A stretch of 20,649 nt of DNA from an uncultured Collinsella sp. (GTDB lineage: Bacteria; Actinomycetota; Coriobacteriia; Coriobacteriales; Coriobacteriaceae), in NCBI GenBank assembly GCA_900541685.1, contig UQKM01000032.1, forward strand, positions 1-20,649, read 5' to 3'. Below the pieces are notes generated by a model, which saw only the letters and a list, made by a program, of their open reading frames with translations, had not been told where the DNA came from and did not search any database. Shown here piece by piece: positions 7,209 through 15,269 of this stretch (positions within the stretch are counted from its first letter, which is position 1; each line of letters opens with the position of its first letter). The position numbers were made by a program, and so were the translations under genes.

Positions 7209-8105
7209 ATGGGTGAGAACGTCATGAATACCGCTGCGGCCGCCGCTGAGGAGGTCGTCCCCACCATCGAGATCGCTGCCCACGCGGGCACCTGCTACGG
7301 CGTACAGCGCGCGCTCGACATGGCGCTGGCCGCCGCGCCGCAGGCGGGGGAGAGCACTCAGGTCCACACACTGGGTCCGCTCATCCATAACCCCATCGTG
7401 GTACGCGAGCTCGCCGAGGCAGGTGTTGGTCTGGCCGATACCCTGGACGATGCCGCATCGGGCACCGTGATCATCCGCGCGCACGGCGTGGTGCCGCAGG
7501 TGATCGATGCCGCACGCGAGCGTGGTCTCGACGTGGTCGACGCCACCTGCCCCTACGTGAAGAAGGTCCATGTGGCGGCCGAGCGCCTGGTGCGCGAGGG
7601 CTACCGCGTGATTGTCGTGGGCGAGCCGGGCCACCCCGAGGTCGAGGGCATTCTGGGCCACGCCGGCGATAACGCTCAAGTCGTGAGCTGTGCCGCCGAT
7701 GCGGACGCACTGCCGCTCAAGGGCAAGGTAGGTCTGGTTGTGCAGACCACCCAGACCGCGCAGAACCTGGCCGAGGTTGTGGCCTCCATCACCCCACGCG
7801 TGCAGGAACTGCGTGTGATCAACACGATCTGCGCCGCCACGAGCGAGCGCCAGCAGGCAGCCGCAACCCTCGCCAACCGCTGTGATTGCATGGTCGTCGT
7901 GGGCGGCAAAAATTCGGGCAACACGCGCCGCCTGGCGCAGATTTGTGCCGATGCCTGCGAGCACACTCATCACATCGAGGAAACTTCCGAGCTTGAGGCC
8001 GCATGGTTTGGCAACGCGCGCCACATCGGCATCACTGCCGGAGCCTCCACCCCGCAAGAACACATCGAACGCGCCGTTGCGCGCATCAAGGAGCTTTGCC
8101 GCTAA
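7209..8105 (+). CDS. ispH: 4-hydroxy-3-methylbut-2-enyl diphosphate reductase (IspH/LytB)
   Basis: A 298-residue iron-sulfur enzyme of the last MEP-pathway step, giving IPP and DMAPP from HMBPP. The three cluster cysteines are present: Cys29 in AGTCYGVQRAL, Cys114 in DATCPYVKKVH and Cys208 in NTICAATSERQ. Substrate-binding histidines are in LGPLIHNPIV (His60), IRAHGV (His92) and GHPEVEGILG (His142), which also holds the catalytic Glu. NSGNTRRLAQIC and the final AGASTP motif complete the family pattern. The ATG at 7209 lies two bases after the plsC stop with only a weak GGGCAGG ahead. ATG 7224, preceded by GGTGAG, is an equally good start and would shorten the protein by five residues. Confidence 0.94.
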   Translation: MGENVMNTAAAAAEEVVPTIEIAAHAGTCYGVQRALDMALAAAPQAGESTQVHTLGPLIHNPIVVRELAEAGVGLADTLDDAASGTVIIRAHGVVPQVIDAARERGLDVVDATCPYVKKVHVAAERLVREGYRVIVVGEPGHPEVEGILGHAGDNAQVVSCAADADALPLKGKVGLVVQTTQTAQNLAEVVASITPRVQELRVINTICAATSERQQAAATLANRCDCMVVVGGKNSGNTRRLAQICADACEHTHHIEETSELEAAWFGNARHIGITAGASTPQEHIERAVARIKELCR

Positions 8106-8107
8106 TC

Positions 8108-9550
8108 ATGGACCAGACCGTACCCGCATACGCCGCCGAGGTGGCCGATTACGGGCGCAGCCGCGACCCCGAGCCGGGTGAGGGCGCGCTCGTTAAGAAC
8201 GTGCGTCCCGAATCGCCCGCATGGGATGTGGGTATCGAGCCGGGCATGCGAGTGCTCACGGTCAACGGTGAGCAGCTCACCGACATGATCGTGTGGCTCT
8301 GGGAGGCCGACGACGACACGGTCGACCTCGAAGTTTTCGACCCGCGTGACGGCACCGTCACCCCCGTGGAGCTGGATCGCTTTCCCGGCGAGGATTGGGG
8401 CCTTGAGTTCGATGGACCCATCTTTGACGGCATGCGTACCTGCGTCAACGCCTGCGTGTTCTGCTTTATGACGATGCTGCCCAAGGGTGGCCGCTCCACG
8501 CTCTACATTCGCGATGATGACTACCGCCTAAGCTTTTTGCAGGGCAACTTTGTCACGCTCACGAACCTTTCCGACGAGGACGTGCAAAACGTCATCGACC
8601 GCAACATGAGTCCGATGAACGTGTCGGTCCACGCCGTGAGCCCCGATATTCGCCGCCGCATGATGGGCCGCAACGCCCAGCGCGGCATGGACGTGCTCGA
8701 GGCCATCATGGCAGCCGGCATCGAGATTCACGCGCAGATCGTGTTGTGCCCCGGCATGAACGACGGCGAGGAGCTGGAAAAGACCCTGCGCTACTGCGAG
8801 GAACATGAGCAGATCACCAGCTTGGGCATCGTGCCGCTCGGCTTTACCAAGCACCAAAACCGTTTTAGCTGGTCCTACAGTGATAAGCCCGAGCTCGCGC
8901 GCGAAACCATTGCCATGATCCGACCCTTCCAGGACCGCGCGTACGAGCGTTTTGGCCGCCATACCTTCCAGATGAGCGACGAGTTCTATCTGGACGCCGG
9001 CATCGAGCCGCCCGAGGCAGACTTTTACGACGGCTACCCGCAGTACTATGACGGCATCGGCATGATTCGCTCCTATCTGGACGAGACCGACGATGTGATC
9101 GCCGCCGATGCCGAGCGCCTGACCCGCGTTCGCGAGGGAATCGCCGCCCGTGGTCAGCGCTTGCTGTGCCTCTCCGGTGCCAGCGCGCGCGATACGGTGG
9201 CACGCTTTGTGGAATCGCCGCACGGCCTTGCCGGCACCGTCACGGCCATCAAGAACCGCTACTTTGGCGGCAACGTGGACGTGACCGGCCTCATCGTCGC
9301 GAGCGATATCCTGGAGCAGCTGCCGCAAGACCTGTCGGGGGTTATGCTCTTTGTGCCTAAGCTCATGTTCAACGCTGACGGCATGACGCTTGACGAGTAT
9401 CATCGTGACGATTTACTCGCAAGCCTTACCAGTCGCGATGCCGAGGTTCATGTGGTGTCGACCATGCCGCATGAGCTGCTCGATACCCTGGAGCACATCC
9501 TTGGCATTGTGCCTGCCGACTCTACTAATTCCGCTGACCCTACCCATTAA
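8108..9550 (+). CDS. DUF512 protein: PDZ-like domain plus radical-SAM-type iron-sulfur domain
   Basis: A 480-residue protein of the DUF512 family, described elsewhere as an Fe-S oxidoreductase related to NifB/MoaA; its function is not established. Residues about 25-80 form a PDZ-like domain (ALVKNVRPESPAWDVGIEPG, MRVLTVNGEQL). A cysteine cluster CVNACVFC follows (Cys112, Cys116, Cys119), matching the CX3CX2C of radical SAM enzymes, in the family context FDGxxxC...MLPKGxRxTLYIRDDDYRLSFLxGNFxTLTN. Next comes IDRNMSPMNVSVHAVSPDIR, and the C-terminal half is the DUF512 domain proper. Start is ATG 8108, two bases after the ispH stop; AAGGAG is 14 bases ahead, rather far. It is followed after ten bases by der, a neighbour it also has in many Firmicutes, which hints at a ribosome- or RNA-related role (inference). 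Confidence 0.88.
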   Translation: MDQTVPAYAAEVADYGRSRDPEPGEGALVKNVRPESPAWDVGIEPGMRVLTVNGEQLTDMIVWLWEADDDTVDLEVFDPRDGTVTPVELDRFPGEDWGLEFDGPIFDGMRTCVNACVFCFMTMLPKGGRSTLYIRDDDYRLSFLQGNFVTLTNLSDEDVQNVIDRNMSPMNVSVHAVSPDIRRRMMGRNAQRGMDVLEAIMAAGIEIHAQIVLCPGMNDGEELEKTLRYCEEHEQITSLGIVPLGFTKHQNRFSWSYSDKPELARETIAMIRPFQDRAYERFGRHTFQMSDEFYLDAGIEPPEADFYDGYPQYYDGIGMIRSYLDETDDVIAADAERLTRVREGIAARGQRLLCLSGASARDTVARFVESPHGLAGTVTAIKNRYFGGNVDVTGLIVASDILEQLPQDLSGVMLFVPKLMFNADGMTLDEYHRDDLLASLTSRDAEVHVVSTMPHELLDTLEHILGIVPADSTNSADPTH

Positions 9551-9560
9551 AGGAGAGCAG

Positions 9561-10895
9561 ATGAAACCTATCGTCGCCGTCGTCGGTCGCCCCAACGTGG
9601 GCAAGTCCACGCTCGTTAACCGCCTGGCCCAGACCTCGGACGCCATCGTCCACGAGTCCCGCGGCGTCACGCGCGACCGCTCGTATCACACGGCCGATTG
9701 GAACGGCCGCGAGTTCACCATCGTCGACACGGGCGGCATCGAGCCGCTCAAGAGCGACGACGTCTTTGCCACGTCCATCCGCGACCAGGCTCTCGCCGCC
9801 GCCGAGGAAGCCGCCGTCATCCTGTTTGTGGTCGACGGCCGCACCGGTGTCACCGAGGAGGATGAGTCGGTCGCCCGCATGCTCAAGCGCTCGGACAAGC
9901 CGGTCTTTCTGCTGGTGAACAAGCTCGATAACCCCGATCGCGAGAACGACAACATCTGGGAGTTCTATTCGCTCGGCATCGGTGAGCCCACGCCGCTCTC
10001 GGCCCTGCACGGCCATGGCACGGGTGACCTGCTCGACGACATCGTGGCCCTGCTCCCCGAGGAAGAGGACGAGGTCGCCGACGAGTTCCCCGATGCGCTC
10101 AACGTGGCCATCATCGGCCGCCCCAACGCCGGTAAGTCCTCGCTGTTCAACCGCATCCTGGGCGCCGACCGCTCCATCGTGTCCAACATCGCCGGCACCA
10201 CGCGCGATGCCATCGACACCGTCGTCGAGCGTGACGGAAAGCACTACCGCATGGTAGACACCGCGGGCATTCGCAAGAAGAGCACCGTGTACGAGAACAT
10301 CGAGTACTACTCCATGGTCCGCGGCCTGCGCGCCATCGACCGCGCCGACGTGGCACTGCTCGTCGTCGACGCCTCCGTGGGCGTCACCGAGCAGGACCAG
10401 AAGGTCATGGGCTTGGCCATCGAGCGCGGCTGCGCCATCGTGGTGCTGCTCAACAAGTGGGACCTGCTCGACGATGACCGCAAGCGCGAGGCCTGCATGG
10501 AGACCGTCGACCGCCGTCTGGGTGTCATGGCTCCCTGGGCTCAGTACCTGCGCATCTCGGCCCTGACCGGCCGCAGCGTCGAGAAGATCTGGGCGATGGT
10601 CGACGCGGCCGAAAAGACGCGCTCGCAAAAGATCAGCACCTCGCGCCTCAACACGTTCCTCACCGACCTGCGCGAGTTTGGCCACACCGTGGTGGACGGC
10701 AAGCGCCGCCTGCGCATGCACTACGTGACCCAGACGGGCATCAACCCGCCCACGTTCACGTTCTTCGTCAACCACGGCGACCTGGTCAACGACACCTACC
10801 AGCGCTATGTCGAAAACCGCATGCGCTCGACCTTCGACTTTGCCGGCACGCCCATCCGACTCTTCTTTAGGAAGAAGGAGCAAAAGGATGCATAA
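9561..10895 (+). CDS. der: Ribosome biogenesis GTPase Der (EngA)
   Basis: A 444-residue tandem GTPase essential for 50S ribosomal subunit maturation. G domain 1 has GRPNVGKST (9-17), the switch region SRGVTRDR, DTGG (56-59) and NKLD (120-123). G domain 2 has GRPNAGKSS (186-194), DTAG (233-236) and NKWD (298-301). The C-terminal KH-like domain contains RRLRMHYVTQTGINPPTFTFFVN and ends in FDFAGTPIRLFFRKK, typical of Der. An acidic linker (LLPEEEDEVADEFPDA) joins the G domains. Start is ATG 9561, with AAAGGAG (9549-9555) overlapping the previous stop; the frame stays open upstream, but those codons belong to the DUF512 gene. It overlaps plsY by eight bases. Confidence 0.96.
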   Translation: MKPIVAVVGRPNVGKSTLVNRLAQTSDAIVHESRGVTRDRSYHTADWNGREFTIVDTGGIEPLKSDDVFATSIRDQALAAAEEAAVILFVVDGRTGVTEEDESVARMLKRSDKPVFLLVNKLDNPDRENDNIWEFYSLGIGEPTPLSALHGHGTGDLLDDIVALLPEEEDEVADEFPDALNVAIIGRPNAGKSSLFNRILGADRSIVSNIAGTTRDAIDTVVERDGKHYRMVDTAGIRKKSTVYENIEYYSMVRGLRAIDRADVALLVVDASVGVTEQDQKVMGLAIERGCAIVVLLNKWDLLDDDRKREACMETVDRRLGVMAPWAQYLRISALTGRSVEKIWAMVDAAEKTRSQKISTSRLNTFLTDLREFGHTVVDGKRRLRMHYVTQTGINPPTFTFFVNHGDLVNDTYQRYVENRMRSTFDFAGTPIRLFFRKKEQKDA

Positions 10896-11571
10896 TCCGA
10901 TCCTGCTGACCGCCATCTGCGCCGTGGTCTCGTTCTTTATCGGAGCGATTCCGTTTGGCCTGATCCTGGGTCGCGTGTTCAACCACACGGACATTCGCAA
11001 GGCGGGCTCCGGCAACATCGGCACTACCAACGCCCTGCGCGTGGCCGGCCCCAAGGTGGCCGCGCTCACGCTGCTGCTCGACTGCCTTAAGGGCGCTATC
11101 TGCGTCCTTATCGCGCGTCCGCTCATCGCCGATCTGGGCTATGGCTTCCCCGTGAGCATCATGGCTCCCGGTGCCGCCGGCGACTGGATGCTCGGTGTCA
11201 TCTGCCTGGCAGCGGTGTGGGGACACATCTTCTCGCCCTACCTCAACTTCCATGGCGGTAAGGGTATCGCCGTGGGCCTGGGCGTGATTCTTGCCTGGTA
11301 CTGGCCCATTGGCCTGTCGCTGCTGGGCATGTTTATCGTGGCCGTTGCCATCACCAAGTACGTGTCGGTGGGTTCACTTGCCGCCGCCATCGGTCTTCCC
11401 ATCGCTGCCTGCGCGGTCTTTCCGTACAGCAGCCTGGGCCTCAAGTTTTGCATGGCGATGATCGGCATCACCGTGGTGTGGGCCCATCGCGCGAACATCA
11501 AAAAGCTCATGACCGGTAAGGAGTCCAAGCTTTCGTTTACCAAGCGCGTCACCGAGCCCGACGATAAGTAG
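10888..11571 (+). CDS. plsY: Glycerol-3-phosphate acyltransferase PlsY
   Basis: A 227-residue integral membrane enzyme that transfers the acyl group of acyl-phosphate to glycerol-3-phosphate, the first step of bacterial phospholipid synthesis. The three cytoplasmic loop motifs are present: AGSGNIGTTNALRV (39-52; the usual SGNxGATN, with Thr for Ala), FHGGKGIAVGLG, and WAHRANIKKLMTGKE near the C-terminus. Several hydrophobic helices separate them. The protein starts at ATG 10888, inside the last codons of der, with AAGGAG (10875-10880) seven bases ahead. gpsA, which makes its substrate, follows nine bases after the stop. Its acyl-phosphate supplier PlsX is not encoded in this window. Confidence 0.93.
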   Translation: MHNPILLTAICAVVSFFIGAIPFGLILGRVFNHTDIRKAGSGNIGTTNALRVAGPKVAALTLLLDCLKGAICVLIARPLIADLGYGFPVSIMAPGAAGDWMLGVICLAAVWGHIFSPYLNFHGGKGIAVGLGVILAWYWPIGLSLLGMFIVAVAITKYVSVGSLAAAIGLPIAACAVFPYSSLGLKFCMAMIGITVVWAHRANIKKLMTGKESKLSFTKRVTEPDDK

Positions 11572-11580
11572 GAGAGAGTC

Positions 11581-12588
11581 ATGAATGTTGCGCTGATTGG
11601 CTCCGGCTCCTGGGGAACCGCCGTCGCTGGCCTTGCCGCCGCGCGAGCCGAGCGCGTGACCATGTGGGCCCATAGTGAGCAGACGGCCGCCGGCATCAAT
11701 GGCGAGCACCGTAATCCCCGCTATCTGGTGGACTACGTGCTGCCGGAAAACGTTGTCGCCACGACGGACTTAGCCCAGGCGCTCGACGGCGTCGAGGCCA
11801 TCATCTTTGCCGTGCCCTCGACACACCTGCGCGACGTCTGCCACCAGGCGGCGCCGATCATCGCGGACGAGACGCCGGTTCTGTGCCTCACCAAGGGCAT
11901 CGAGCCCGAGTCCGGCCTGCTCATGAGCGAGGTCATCGCCAGCGAGATCGGCAACGAGTCGCGCGTGGCGGCGCTCTCGGGCCCCAACCATGCCGAGGAA
12001 ATCTGCCGCGGCGGGCTTTCGGCCGCCGTCATCGCCAGCGAAGACCAACAGGTAGGGGAGACCTTTAAGGAGCTGCTGCTTTCCACGGCCTTCCGCATCT
12101 ACCTGTCGCAGGATATGACGGGCGTCGAGGTCTGCGGCGCCATGAAAAACGTCATCGCCATCGTGTGCGGCATCTCCGCCGGCTCGGGCGCGGGCGATAA
12201 CACGCTCGCCCTTATCATGACGCGCGGCCTGGCCGAGATCAGCCGCCTGGTGCACGCTCGCGGCGGGCAGGCCATAACCTGCATGGGACTTGCCGGCATG
12301 GGCGACCTCATCGCCACCTGTACCTCGGAGCATTCGCGCAACCGTACCTTTGGTTACGAGTTTGCCCACGGCGTGTCGCTCGACGAGTACCAAGAGCGCA
12401 CACATATGGTGGTCGAGGGCGCCGTCGCGGCCCGCAGCGTGAGCGAGCTCGCCCGTTCACTGGGCGTAGATATTCCGCTCACCTTTGCCGTGGAGCAAAC
12501 GCTCTACAACGGTGTTACTTTGGATAGGGCGCTCGAAATTCTCACCGACCGCGTCCCATCGCAGGAGTTCTACGGACTCACCGACTAG
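11581..12588 (+). CDS. gpsA: NAD(P)H-dependent glycerol-3-phosphate dehydrogenase
   Basis: A 335-residue cytosolic enzyme that reduces dihydroxyacetone phosphate to sn-glycerol-3-phosphate, the backbone for phospholipids. The Rossmann nucleotide motif GSGSWGTAVA is at residues 7-16. CLTKGIEPESG and ALSGPNHAEEI (family consensus LSGPSFAxE) follow, and the catalytic Lys189 lies in EVCGAMKNVIAI. GLAGMGDLIATCTSEHSRNRTFG is the C-terminal substrate-binding stretch. Length is typical. GGAGAG overlaps the plsY stop, close before ATG 11581. Placement directly behind plsY couples substrate supply with use. Confidence 0.96.
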   Translation: MNVALIGSGSWGTAVAGLAAARAERVTMWAHSEQTAAGINGEHRNPRYLVDYVLPENVVATTDLAQALDGVEAIIFAVPSTHLRDVCHQAAPIIADETPVLCLTKGIEPESGLLMSEVIASEIGNESRVAALSGPNHAEEICRGGLSAAVIASEDQQVGETFKELLLSTAFRIYLSQDMTGVEVCGAMKNVIAIVCGISAGSGAGDNTLALIMTRGLAEISRLVHARGGQAITCMGLAGMGDLIATCTSEHSRNRTFGYEFAHGVSLDEYQERTHMVVEGAVAARSVSELARSLGVDIPLTFAVEQTLYNGVTLDRALEILTDRVPSQEFYGLTD

Positions 12589-12606
12589 CGCAGAAAGGCT
12601 ACTACC

Positions 12607-13278
12607 ATGGGTTCCATTAAAATCGCTCCGTCCGTCCTTTCGGCCGACATGGCCAACCTTAAGGGCGAACTCGATAAGATCGCCGGTGCCGACTACGTGC
12701 ACTTCGACGTCATGGACGGTCACTTTACCGGTAACCTCACCTTTGGCGTCGACATCCTCAAGGCCGTCAAGCGCTCCACCGATGTACCGGTCGACGCGCA
12801 CCTGATGGTGTCGAATCCCGACGAGACGGTCGATTGGTACGCCGACGCCGGTGCCGACATGATCACCGTGCACTATGAGGCCTCCACGCACCTGCACCGC
12901 ACGCTCACCCATCTGCAGCAGCGCGGCGTCAAGGCCGGCGTGGTACTCAACCCCGCAACGCCCGTCTGCGTGCTCGAGAGCATCATCGACGTTGTTGACA
13001 TGGTGCTGCTCATGAGCGTGAACCCCGGCTTTGGCGGCCAGAGCTTTATCCCTGGTATTATTGCCAAACTGCACGAGCTTACGGCCATGTGTGAGCGCCA
13101 CGGCGTTTCGCCCCTGATCGAGGTCGATGGCGGTATCTCTTCCAAGAACATCGCTGAGGTCGTCAAGGCCGGCGCCAACGTGCTCGTAGCCGGCTCTGCC
13201 GTATTTAAGTCCGAAGATCCCGCCGCCGAGGTTGCGCTGCTGCAGAAGCTGGGCAACGAAGCCGCACAGGAGGCATAA
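12607..13278 (+). CDS. rpe: Ribulose-phosphate 3-epimerase
   Basis: A 223-residue TIM-barrel epimerase that interconverts ribulose-5-phosphate and xylulose-5-phosphate. The N-terminus is IAPSVLSADMANL. The metal and catalytic residues are in VHFDVMDGHF (His32, Asp34), DAHLMV (His65) and IEVDGGIS (Asp174), so both acid/base aspartates are present. MSVNPGFGGQSFIP (136-149) is the phosphate-side loop, and NVLVAGSAVF closes the barrel. ATG 12607 has AGAAAGG eight bases upstream. The gene lies 18 bp after gpsA and 6 bp before the cysteine desulfurase. A specialised sugar-phosphate 3-epimerase cannot be excluded, but all features fit Rpe. Confidence 0.95.
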   Translation: MGSIKIAPSVLSADMANLKGELDKIAGADYVHFDVMDGHFTGNLTFGVDILKAVKRSTDVPVDAHLMVSNPDETVDWYADAGADMITVHYEASTHLHRTLTHLQQRGVKAGVVLNPATPVCVLESIIDVVDMVLLMSVNPGFGGQSFIPGIIAKLHELTAMCERHGVSPLIEVDGGISSKNIAEVVKAGANVLVAGSAVFKSEDPAAEVALLQKLGNEAAQEA

Positions 13279-13284
13279 ACCCTT

Positions 13285-14463
13285 ATGACCGCAGGTCAAA
13301 ACCGCATACCCGTGAATCTTGACTATGCCGCCTCGACGCCCATGCGCGCCGAGGCGCGCCTTGCGCAGCGCGAATATGACGACAGCGAGCTTGCCGGCGT
13401 CAACCCTAACTCGCTGCACTCGCTTGGCCGCAAGGCCGCCGCACGCCTGGAAGTCGCCCGTCGCGAGATAGCCCGTAGCTTTGGCGCACGCGTTCGCCCG
13501 TCCGAGATCATCCTTACCAACGGCGGCACCGAGGCTAACCAGCTGGCGCTGCTCGGTCTTGCCGAGGGCGCTCGTCAGCGCGATCGCAAGCGCGGTCGTG
13601 TCATCGTTTCGGCCATCGAGCACGATTCGATTCTGGACAATCTGCCGCTGCTGCGTGCCGCCGGCTTTACCGTCGACCTGGTGCAGCCCTGCCGCGCGGG
13701 CTACATTGAGCCTGCTACGCTTGTCGAGCTGCTCAGCGACGACGTGGCGCTCGTGAGCATTATGGTCGCCAACAACGAGACCGGTGTGGTGCAGCCCATC
13801 CGCGAGCTTGCCGCCGCCGCGCATACCGTGGGCGCCCTGTTCCATACCGATGCCATCCAGGGCTATCTGCACATTCCGCTCGATGCCGCCGAGCTGGGCG
13901 TCGACGCCATGTCCGTTGCCGCCCACAAGATTGGCGGCCCCGTGGCATCCGGCGCGCTCTACGTAAAGACCCGCACGCCGCTGCGCCCCCGCATCTTTGG
14001 CGGTGGACAGGAGGCCGGCCGTCGCGCCGGTACGCAGGATCTGCGCACGCAGTTGGCTTTTGCCGCTGCCGCCAGTACGCTGGCGCCCCACGTGGCCCAG
14101 GAGCGCGCGGAGCTGCAGACCTTGTCCGATAAGCTCTACGCCACGCTTACGGCCCATCCTCGCATTCACGCCACGATGGGCGACTACGCGCAGGCCGATC
14201 GTCTGCCAGGTATGGTTTCAATCTACGTCGACGGCATGGACTCCGAGGAGCTCATCATCAAGCTCGATGCCGCCGGCTTTGAGGTTTCGGCCGGATCGGC
14301 TTGCTCGAGCGGCAACATGGACCCGAGCCACGTGCTCAGCGCCATGGGCATTGGTCGCGAGCAGGCACTGGGCGCACTGCGCATTTCCTTCGATGACCGC
14401 GTGGATCCGAGCGATCTGGACGACTTTGCAAGTGCGCTGCTCTCGATCGTAGGTGCCGCATGA
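13285..14463 (+). CDS. Cysteine desulfurase (NifS/IscS family)
   Basis: A 392-residue PLP enzyme that takes sulfur from cysteine as a protein-bound persulfide for Fe-S clusters or tRNA thiolation. Visible motifs: NLDYAASTPM (11-20), TNGGTEANQLAL (78-89), SAIEHDSIL with His113, NNETGVVQPI (163-172), HTDAIQG (187-193), the PLP lysine in VAAHKIGGP (Lys215), GGGQEAGRRAGTQ (239-251) and the active-site cysteine in SAGSACSSGNMDPSHVL (Cys340). The SACSSG loop places it in the IscS/NifS group rather than SufS. No IscU, SufU or MnmA gene lies beside it here, so the sulfur acceptor is unknown. AGGAGG (13268-13273) lies 11 bases before ATG 13285. The stop overlaps the next start as ATGA. Confidence 0.94.
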   Translation: MTAGQNRIPVNLDYAASTPMRAEARLAQREYDDSELAGVNPNSLHSLGRKAAARLEVARREIARSFGARVRPSEIILTNGGTEANQLALLGLAEGARQRDRKRGRVIVSAIEHDSILDNLPLLRAAGFTVDLVQPCRAGYIEPATLVELLSDDVALVSIMVANNETGVVQPIRELAAAAHTVGALFHTDAIQGYLHIPLDAAELGVDAMSVAAHKIGGPVASGALYVKTRTPLRPRIFGGGQEAGRRAGTQDLRTQLAFAAAASTLAPHVAQERAELQTLSDKLYATLTAHPRIHATMGDYAQADRLPGMVSIYVDGMDSEELIIKLDAAGFEVSAGSACSSGNMDPSHVLSAMGIGREQALGALRISFDDRVDPSDLDDFASALLSIVGAA

Positions 14464-15269
14464 TTGTCTCCGAGCTTGAACGTGCGCTGCTGGCGCGCTA
14501 CCCCAAGGCGGACGCCGAGGGCTGGGATCATGTTGGGCTATCTGTGGGAGATCCCGCTGCAAAGATCACCGGTGTTGCCTGCGCACTCGACGCGACCGAG
14601 GCCAACGTGCACCGCGCTCTCGAGGCGGGCGCCAACGTGCTGCTGACTCATCATCCCATCTATATCAAGGCGCCCGAGGCCTTTTGTCCGGCCGATTCCG
14701 CACGTCCCCAGTGCAGCGCTGCGCTGTACGAAGCGGCTCGTTGCGGCGTGAGCATCATCTCGCTTCACACCAACCTGGACCGCTCGCACGAAGCGCGCGT
14801 TCGCCTGAGCGATTTGCTGGGCGCAGAGCCCATGAGCTCGCTGGAGCATGTAGACGAGCCTGAGCTCACCGGTCTTGGCGCACTCGCGACCCTCCACGAC
14901 GCCTGCAACCTGCGCGATCTCGCCAACCGTGCCGCCATGGCGTTTGGCAGCGACCCGCGCGTGTGGGGCGAGGCCGAGCACCCGTGCCGCACCGTCGCCT
15001 TATTGGGCGGCTCCCTGGGCGACTTTGGAGAGCTTGCCATCGCTGCCAACGCAGATGTTATCGTGACGGGCGAGGCGGGATACCACGTGGCGCAGGACCT
15101 TGCCTTGCGTGGCCTGAGCGTGATTCTGCTCGGCCACGACCGCTCCGAAGAGCCGTTCGTGGATATCTTGATGAACTCTGCACTTGACGCCGGGGTCGAC
15201 CCCCGTCATGCGATTAAAATACTGAACCCTTGCCAATGGTGGACTGTGACAAAAGGAGAGAACTTATGA
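14460..15269 (+). CDS. Nif3-like dinuclear metal-centre protein (DUF34)
   Basis: A 269-residue member of the Nif3/YqfO family, hexameric proteins with a two-metal site whose cellular role is still debated. The likely metal ligands are all present: LLTHHPIY (His64, His65), SLHTNLD (Asp107) and LLGHDRSE (His226, Glu230). The N-terminal GWDHVGLSVGDP and later GEAGYHVAQDLALRG are also typical. It has no YqfO-type insertion domain, and its length fits the short form. It begins at ATG 14460 within the ATGA overlap with the desulfurase stop and ends in another ATGA overlap at 15266, so it should be translated in step with both neighbours. In many Gram-positives nif3 sits next to trmK and the zinc-ribbon protein gene; only the latter is here. 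Confidence 0.92.
   Translation: MIVSELERALLARYPKADAEGWDHVGLSVGDPAAKITGVACALDATEANVHRALEAGANVLLTHHPIYIKAPEAFCPADSARPQCSAALYEAARCGVSIISLHTNLDRSHEARVRLSDLLGAEPMSSLEHVDEPELTGLGALATLHDACNLRDLANRAAMAFGSDPRVWGEAEHPCRTVALLGGSLGDFGELAIAANADVIVTGEAGYHVAQDLALRGLSVILLGHDRSEEPFVDILMNSALDAGVDPRHAIKILNPCQWWTVTKGENL

Noticed and set aside
9540..11126. 528-codon minus-strand open frame opposite der and plsY
   Set aside because: A mirror frame caused by the strong G/C bias at third codon positions. The plus strand encodes unmistakable Der and PlsY with good ribosome binding sites, and the antisense product has no recognisable domain.
12457..14169. 570-codon minus-strand open frame opposite rpe and the cysteine desulfurase
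   Set aside because: Same mirror effect; Gly/Ala/His-rich product without motifs, while the plus-strand genes keep all catalytic residues.
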